Shown in pieces: positions 59,152 through 64,000 of a stretch of DNA of 64,000 bases (its first letter is position 1; each line of letters starts with the position of its first letter). The DNA comes from Accumulibacter jenkinsii (GTDB lineage Bacteria; Pseudomonadota; Gammaproteobacteria; Burkholderiales; Rhodocyclaceae), in NCBI GenBank assembly GCA_036625225.1, contig JAZKUF010000001.1, positions 806,001 through 870,000 of the forward strand, written 5' to 3'. The position numbers and the translations under genes are program-made. A model generated the notes under the pieces. The model made no database searches, was not told the origin of the DNA, and saw nothing but the letters and a program-made list of their open reading frames with translations.

Positions 59152-62100
59152 ATGCGAATCAAGGTGGGGGGTTGGCCAACGTGTGTCGCCCTCGTCTTCT
59201 GCATCTATTCCTGGTTGCTCCTGTGGAACGCCTTCAGTTCCCACACACAGCTGGAGAATGCGGCCGATATGCGTATCGTCGCCGACAACGTTCGGCGTGC
59301 GGCGGCCCTCGCCGATTTTGCCATCGATCGCCTGAACAGTGCCGCCGAACTCGCGGACGGGCCAGAAATCCAGAGTTTTCTGGTCAATAAATCTCTCGGG
59401 ATGTCGCTGAAGTATGGACTGAACGCCAACCTCGAGGCGATTGAAGTTCGCTTTCGTGAGCAGATGGAGAAGAAACAGGTTCGTGGCGAGCCGATCTACA
59501 ACCGCATCCTTCTCTATGACAATGAGGGTCAAGTGCTCGTCGATCTCTCTCCGGACGAGCCGATTTTTCTCGACAAGTCTTCTCGGGAGTCCACACAGCT
59601 GATCATTTCCCCCGAGAAGCGGCAGATCGTCGCTGCCGCGTCCGTCATCTACAAGGAAGAGATTGCCGGCACCGTCGTTACTTTCGGCGATCTCGGACAG
59701 CTGTCCCGGTATCTCATTTCCTCGCCGGCGGGAAAACGGTACCAGGAACTGCTGATAACGGACAAGGGAGAGGATCTCAAGGTTTTCGGGCGGGATTCCG
59801 GCGTAGACCGCAGCGTTGCCGATGTCCTCAGGAGCCTGCCTGAAAACCAGATCGTTCCGGTGAGTGAAATTCTCCTTGCCTCGGCGACCAGCAAATCCAT
59901 GGCCAATACCGGCAAGCAGATCGCCGTGAAAACCTCGGTATCCGGCATGCCGCTTTCACTGGTGACCCTGTTCTCCGAGGAATATGCCTATGGTCATATT
60001 ACGTCCCGCCTGTACCTGTATCTTGCCGGTGTGGTTCCTTTGCTGGTGCTGCTGGCTGCCGTAGTGTACGAGCGGATGAGCCGGCGCGCACACCGTCTGC
60101 AAATGCATGCGCTTGAGTCGGAACGACGCTCATCGGAGTTGCAGGAACTCAACACATCGCTTTCAGCCGAAATCCGGCGGCGCGAAGCGGTCGAACAGGA
60201 GTTGCGCGACAAGAGTCATCAGCTGGAGGAAATGGCAGGCAACCTGAAGGTCAGTGTCCTGCGGGCGGAAGATGCCAGTCGAGCCAAATCGGACTTCCTG
60301 GCAAGCATGAGCCATGAGATCCGGACACCGATGAACGGGATCATGGGCATGACCGATCTGGCGCTTGAGACCGAACTCACCGATGAGCAGCGCGAATACC
60401 TGAGCATCGTCAAGTCGTCGTCGAAAGGACTGCTGACGATCATCAATGACGTTCTGGACTTCTCCAAGATCGAGGCCGGAAAACTCCATCTCGAATCGAT
60501 CTCGTTCGACGTCATCGGGCTCATTGCCGACCTGGTCAAGCCCATCGCGTTGCAGGCGGACCAGAAGGGACTCGAAATGGTGACCGATGTGGATGCCAGC
60601 GTGCCGCGCCAGTTGCTCGGCGATCCCGGCCGGCTGCGGCAGGTGCTGATCAACCTCCTGAGCAATGCGGTCAAGTTTACCGAGAAAGGCGAGATCCTCC
60701 TCCGTGTCGAGTTGCTGCACAGGCAGGGCCAGCATGCCGACCTCCAGTTTGCCGTGAGCGATACGGGCATCGGCATTCCCAGGGACAAACAGGCGGCGAT
60801 TTTTGCTGCCTTCATCCAGGAGGACACCACCACCACGCGTCGTTACGGCGGTACAGGGCTTGGCCTGACCATTGCCAGTCACCTGCTTGACCTGATGGGC
60901 GGCAGTATCCGGGTGGAAAGTGAGGTGGGCAAGGGCAGTACCTTTCGCGCAACCATACCATTCGAAATCGTCCCCAGCAGAGCTGGCGCCCTCGCTCCGG
61001 AGAATCTGTTTGGCAAGAGAGCGCTGATCGTCGATGACAATCGCGTCAACCGCCGCATCCTCGCGCGTCACCTGCTCCTTTGGGGAATAGACGTCGCCGA
61101 GGCCGAGGACGGGCCGACCGCCCTTGGCATGCACGCGGCAAGCGTTGTCGATGACAAGCGCTTCGATCTGGTCCTGCTCGACTGCCATATGCCCGGAATG
61201 GACGGGTTCGAGGTGGCAAAACGGATCAAGGACTCGCGGGAAGACCCGGACCCCATGCTCATGATGCTCTCTTCCGGGGGCGTGCGCGGAGATGCCGATC
61301 GCTGTCGTCAACTGGGAATTGGCGCTTACCTGACCAAACCCATTGGTCAGGATGAACTGAAGGCATCGCTGAATTCCCTGCTTTCATCGAGCGAAAGCCT
61401 TGCCCCTGATGATCAGCTGATCACCCGCCATTCACTTCGGGAAAACAGCACCTCTTTGAGAATCCTCGTCGCCGAGGATAATCTGGTCAATCAGAATCTG
61501 ATGCTTCAGCTCCTGAACAAATGGGGGCACCTGCCAACGATCGCCAGGAACGGCCGTCAGGCTGTTGAGTCATGGGCCCCCGACAAGTACGACCTCATCT
61601 TGATGGACGTGCAGATGCCGGAGATGGACGGCCTCGAAGCGACCCGGCTCATCCGGGCAAGCGAAAAGGAGCATCCCGGGCAACCCACACCCATCTATGC
61701 CTTAAGCGCTGCAGCCCTCCCGGGTGACCAACAACGAGGCTTCGAGGCGGGCGTCAATGGCTACCTGACCAAGCCGCTCGATCGACGACAGTTGCAGGAC
61801 GTGTTGTCCCGCTCGGGCGGCAATCGGGAGGTCAAGGGACCGCCACGCTACGACTATCGCGCCGCGCTTCGGCAGGCCGATCCTGAAATCGTCGACATCA
61901 TCGGGTCGGCATTCCTTGAGCAGGCACCTGCCGACCTCGCCGCCTTGCATGAGGCTGCCAGAGCGGCTGACCGCGAGACAGTTCAGCGACTGGCACACAG
62001 CCTGAAGGGACTGGTCGGCAACTTTTGCGCGCTCCCCCTCCAGCAACTGTTTGACGTGGTTGAGCAGCAGTCACGTTCCAGTACGGCTGAAATTGGCCTG

Positions 62101-62214
62101 TCGGAGATCGATCGCGAGCTGGGCGAATTGTGTCGCTGCATCGACGCATATCTGAAGGAGACGCCCTCTGACCCCTCTCTGAGTCAGAGCGGGTATCGCT
62201 TCGGCGGGATCTGA
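59152..62214 (+). CDS. Hybrid sensor histidine kinase with two receiver domains and HPt
   Basis: The 1020-aa membrane kinase has TM helices at about 9-28 and 286-308 with a periplasmic sensor region between (about 30-285), a coiled-coil, then HisKA (His388 in SHEIRTPMN), HATPase (NLLSNAVKF, DTGIGIP, GGTGLGLTIASHLLDLMGG), receiver 1 (Asp677 in LLDCHMPGMDG), receiver 2 (Asp819 in LMDVQMPEMDG) and an HPt domain (His949 in AHSLKGLVG). It therefore contains a full internal His-Asp-His phosphorelay. An ATG at 59152 is used; a GTG six bases earlier is an alternative. It sits 24 bases after the binding protein gene. Confidence 0.94.
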   Translation: MRIKVGGWPTCVALVFCIYSWLLLWNAFSSHTQLENAADMRIVADNVRRAAALADFAIDRLNSAAELADGPEIQSFLVNKSLGMSLKYGLNANLEAIEVRFREQMEKKQVRGEPIYNRILLYDNEGQVLVDLSPDEPIFLDKSSRESTQLIISPEKRQIVAAASVIYKEEIAGTVVTFGDLGQLSRYLISSPAGKRYQELLITDKGEDLKVFGRDSGVDRSVADVLRSLPENQIVPVSEILLASATSKSMANTGKQIAVKTSVSGMPLSLVTLFSEEYAYGHITSRLYLYLAGVVPLLVLLAAVVYERMSRRAHRLQMHALESERRSSELQELNTSLSAEIRRREAVEQELRDKSHQLEEMAGNLKVSVLRAEDASRAKSDFLASMSHEIRTPMNGIMGMTDLALETELTDEQREYLSIVKSSSKGLLTIINDVLDFSKIEAGKLHLESISFDVIGLIADLVKPIALQADQKGLEMVTDVDASVPRQLLGDPGRLRQVLINLLSNAVKFTEKGEILLRVELLHRQGQHADLQFAVSDTGIGIPRDKQAAIFAAFIQEDTTTTRRYGGTGLGLTIASHLLDLMGGSIRVESEVGKGSTFRATIPFEIVPSRAGALAPENLFGKRALIVDDNRVNRRILARHLLLWGIDVAEAEDGPTALGMHAASVVDDKRFDLVLLDCHMPGMDGFEVAKRIKDSREDPDPMLMMLSSGGVRGDADRCRQLGIGAYLTKPIGQDELKASLNSLLSSSESLAPDDQLITRHSLRENSTSLRILVAEDNLVNQNLMLQLLNKWGHLPTIARNGRQAVESWAPDKYDLILMDVQMPEMDGLEATRLIRASEKEHPGQPTPIYALSAAALPGDQQRGFEAGVNGYLTKPLDRRQLQDVLSRSGGNREVKGPPRYDYRAALRQADPEIVDIIGSAFLEQAPADLAALHEAARAADRETVQRLAHSLKGLVGNFCALPLQQLFDVVEQQSRSSTAEIGLSEIDRELGELCRCIDAYLKETPSDPSLSQSGYRFGGI

Positions 62215-62419
62215 GCCATCTCATGCGGGCGCTCGAGGCGCACGCGGTGTTCTTGAAACGCATGCCGTTTGATGACGCCTTCCACTTGGCCTAGGGTGAT
62301 TGGAGGAAATTCCCGTACCCGTCAAGCCGTGGAAGCAGGCAGACACAGGCCGACCCATCTAGCCGCTTCTCCTTGATTCGGCAGAAAACCGGTACGCGGT
62401 TTGTCAGAAATCACCCCAG

Positions 62420-62965
62420 TCACTTGAGCGTCAAGGGCAGGCCCGCGACGACCAGCGTCACCCGTTCGCACGCCGCCGCCACGCGCTGGTTCAGTCGCCC
62501 CTGCTCGTCGGCAAACAGGCGCGACACGGCCGCCAGCGGCACGATGCCGCTACCGACCTCGTTCGAGACCAGGATGAGCCGGCCCGGAAGTCGGGGCAGG
62601 AGATCGATCAGGGCCTGCGTCGCACCGACCAGGCGCGGACAGGACAACGCATTTCCGGCTTCGGCCTGAGCCGCCGCCTGGCCGGCAAAAATGAGGTTCG
62701 ACAGCCACAGTGTCAGGCAATCGACGAGCAGGCAGACACCCGGCGCCGCGTGCTGCTGCAGGGCATCGGCAAGATCGAGCGGCTCGACGACCAGCCCCCA
62801 CTCGGGACAGCGCCGCGCCCGATGGTGCTCGATCCGCCGCGACATCTCGTCGTCGAGCGCCACGGCGGTTGCCACGTAAATGACCGGCAGCCCGCTCTCG
62901 CCTGCCCGCCGTTCGGCCAGCAGACTCTTGCCCGAACGGGCACCACCAATGATCAGTTCTCGCAT
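62420..62965 (-). CDS. cobU: Bifunctional adenosylcobinamide kinase/guanylyltransferase CobU
   Basis: CobU phosphorylates adenosylcobinamide and transfers GMP to make AdoCbi-GDP in nucleotide-loop assembly. The 181-aa protein (usual 170-180) has P-loop GGARSGKS (about 7-14), IYVATA, and the conserved EVGSGIVP and RLFADEQGRLNQRVA that include the active-site region; the GMP-linking His is in IEHHRARR. It is divergent from cobT with 162 bases between. The start at 62965 gives MRELIIGGARSGKS. Confidence 0.95.
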   Translation of the reverse strand: MRELIIGGARSGKSLLAERRAGESGLPVIYVATAVALDDEMSRRIEHHRARRCPEWGLVVEPLDLADALQQHAAPGVCLLVDCLTLWLSNLIFAGQAAAQAEAGNALSCPRLVGATQALIDLLPRLPGRLILVSNEVGSGIVPLAAVSRLFADEQGRLNQRVAAACERVTLVVAGLPLTLK

Positions 62966-63072
62966 GGCGCGAAGCTTACAATGAAAGTCGCTGCAGCGAC
63001 TCACGGAGCGCTCTCGCCCGCTTTTGGGAGAGGGATCGGAGCGGGTGTCCTGGTCCTGAATCGCCATGACCG

Positions 63073-63099
63073 TTGGCATGGCAGGCCGATGCGTATAAT
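63073..63099 (+). promoter_or_regulatory. Putative promoter for cobT
   Basis: A perfect -10 box TATAAT (63094-63099) lies 28 bases before the cobT ATG, with a -35-like TTGGCA at 63073-63078 (spacing 15, shorter than the ideal 17). It is the clearest sigma70-type -10 in the window. No cobalamin riboswitch is visible near it. Confidence 0.45.
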
Positions 63100-63127
63100 C
63101 GACGCTTTTCTCCCGCCCGGTCATGCC

Positions 63128-64000
63128 ATGCATTTTGCCATCGCGCCCTGCACCGCCCTGCCCGGTCTCCAGTCCCGGATCGACGGCAAGACCAAACCGC
63201 CCGGTTCGCTCGGCCAGCTCGAAGGGCTGGCGCTGCAGATCGGTGCGCTGCAGCAGACGCTATCTCCCCGTCTTGACCACCCGCACCTGCTGGTCTTCGC
63301 CGGTGACCACGGCGCCGCCCGCGCCGGGGTGTCGGCCTATCCGCAGGAGGTCACCTGGCAGATGGTCGAGAACTTCCTCGCCGGCGGCGCCGCGATCAAC
63401 GTCTTCGCGCGCCTGAACGGCCTCCAGCTGCGGGTGATCGACGCCGGCGTCGCGCATGACTTCGGCATCCGCGAAGGATTGATCGACGCCAAGGTGGCCC
63501 ACGGCACGCGCAACTATCTCGCACAGGCGGCGATGAGCGCGGCCGAGCGCGATAGCGCACTCGGCCGCGGTGCGGCAATCGCCGGCGCGCTGGCCGACCA
63601 GGGCTGCCGGGTCATGGGCTTCGGCGAAATGGGAATCGGCAACAGCGCCGCGGCATCGCTGATCACTCACCAGCTTACCGGCACGCCGCTCGCCCAATGC
63701 GTCGGGCGCGGTACCGGTCTCGACGACGCCGGGCTGGCGCGCAAGCAGGCACTGCTCGCACAGGCCGCCGGTCGTGCCGGCCTCGCCGACGACGCCGACG
63801 CGCTGCGCGTGCTCGCCGAGTTCGGCGGCTTCGAGATCGCGATGATGACCGGCGCCATGCTGGCCGCCGCCGAGCGCGGCCTGCTGCTGCTCATCGACGG
63901 CTTCATCGTGACCTCGGCGCTGCTCGTCGCGGCGCGCGTCGCACCGGCGATTCGCGATTATTGTGTCTTCTGCCACCGCTCATCCGAACCCGGCCATCGC
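63128..64000 (+). CDS. cobT: Nicotinate-nucleotide--dimethylbenzimidazole phosphoribosyltransferase CobT (5' part)
   Basis: CobT makes alpha-ribazole phosphate from nicotinate mononucleotide and dimethylbenzimidazole for the lower ligand of B12. The frame stays open to the window edge, giving 291 residues of a usual 340-360. Visible hallmarks: KTKPPGSLGQLE, LLVFAGDHGAARAGVSAYP, the conserved GFGEMGIGNSAAAS, VGRGTGLDD and LIDGFIVTSALLVAA. The catalytic Glu of the family lies near residue 317 and is beyond the edge. An ATG at 63123 in another frame is not used; the ATG at 63128 opens this frame. Confidence 0.95.
   Translation, partial: MHFAIAPCTALPGLQSRIDGKTKPPGSLGQLEGLALQIGALQQTLSPRLDHPHLLVFAGDHGAARAGVSAYPQEVTWQMVENFLAGGAAINVFARLNGLQLRVIDAGVAHDFGIREGLIDAKVAHGTRNYLAQAAMSAAERDSALGRGAAIAGALADQGCRVMGFGEMGIGNSAAASLITHQLTGTPLAQCVGRGTGLDDAGLARKQALLAQAAGRAGLADDADALRVLAEFGGFEIAMMTGAMLAAAERGLLLLIDGFIVTSALLVAARVAPAIRDYCVFCHRSSEPGHR

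Noticed and set aside
62215..63127. Cobalamin riboswitch before the cob genes
   Set aside because: No recognisable B12-box pattern (GCCACTG with flanking conserved elements) was found before cobU, cobT, cobQ or the btuF-like gene.

Overview
The window is GC-rich, densely packed bacterial DNA with many ATGA start/stop overlaps and no rRNA, tRNA, CRISPR array, phage or insertion sequence that I could recognise. The gene content (Pst, a complete Kdp system, an Na/Pi symporter, coniferyl-aldehyde-dehydrogenase-type enzyme, Mla-like proteins, FFLEELY-motif protein, cobalamin salvage genes) suggests a betaproteobacterium, plausibly of the Rhodocyclales / 'Candidatus Accumulibacter' type. That placement is inference from gene style, not a computed result.

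Layout. 0-1.8 kb: end of pstA, then pstB and a GNAT acetyltransferase. 1.9-10.0 kb: a complete potassium-uptake operon, small membrane ORF-kdpF-kdpA-kdpB-kdpC-kdpD-kdpE. 10.2-15.4 kb (minus): a five-gene operon of aldehyde dehydrogenase, Tat-signal small subunit, GMC oxidoreductase, lipase-like hydrolase and DUF4124 protein, which reads like ester -> alcohol -> aldehyde -> acid chemistry. 15.5-16.8 kb: FFLEELY-motif protein and a secreted beta/gamma-crystallin-like protein. 17-23 kb (minus): an operon joining an MlaE/MlaD-like pair, a lipoprotein and a MacAB/DevBCA-like exporter. 23-31 kb: SSS symporter, VanZ-like protein, DnaJ-like protein, SEC-C protein, 2Fe-2S ferredoxin, an alpha/beta hydrolase and a NodI/NodJ-like ABC-2 exporter.

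31-44.8 kb is a membrane/ion-homeostasis block: DUF4239, CBS, PII-like and DUF1538 proteins plus five CorC/HlyC-type (DUF21-CBS) proteins, two of which form pairs in the same transcriptional order but mirror-image orientation around an Na/Pi symporter and a universal stress protein. 44.8-49.5 kb looks like a small conflict or defence cluster: a zeta-toxin-type kinase with an overlapping small upstream partner, a three-domain DUF2235 / PA-IL-lectin-like / glutathione-S-transferase fusion, and an orphan Card1/Can2-like CARF nuclease.

49.7-54.7 kb holds a hydrolase, a flavin-binding PPOX protein, a secreted small protein coupled to a CapA-family protein, and an EF-hand-like calcium-binding protein. 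53.8-64 kb is a cobalamin salvage region (btuF-like, cobQ, cobU, start of cobT), split by a signalling block of a universal stress protein, HD-GYP response regulator, periplasmic binding protein and hybrid histidine kinase. The most unusual items are the three-domain fusion, the orphan CARF nuclease, the mirrored CorC pairs, the hybrid Mla/MacAB operon without an MlaF-type neighbour, and two start-site hairpins that hold the ribosome-binding site in the loop.
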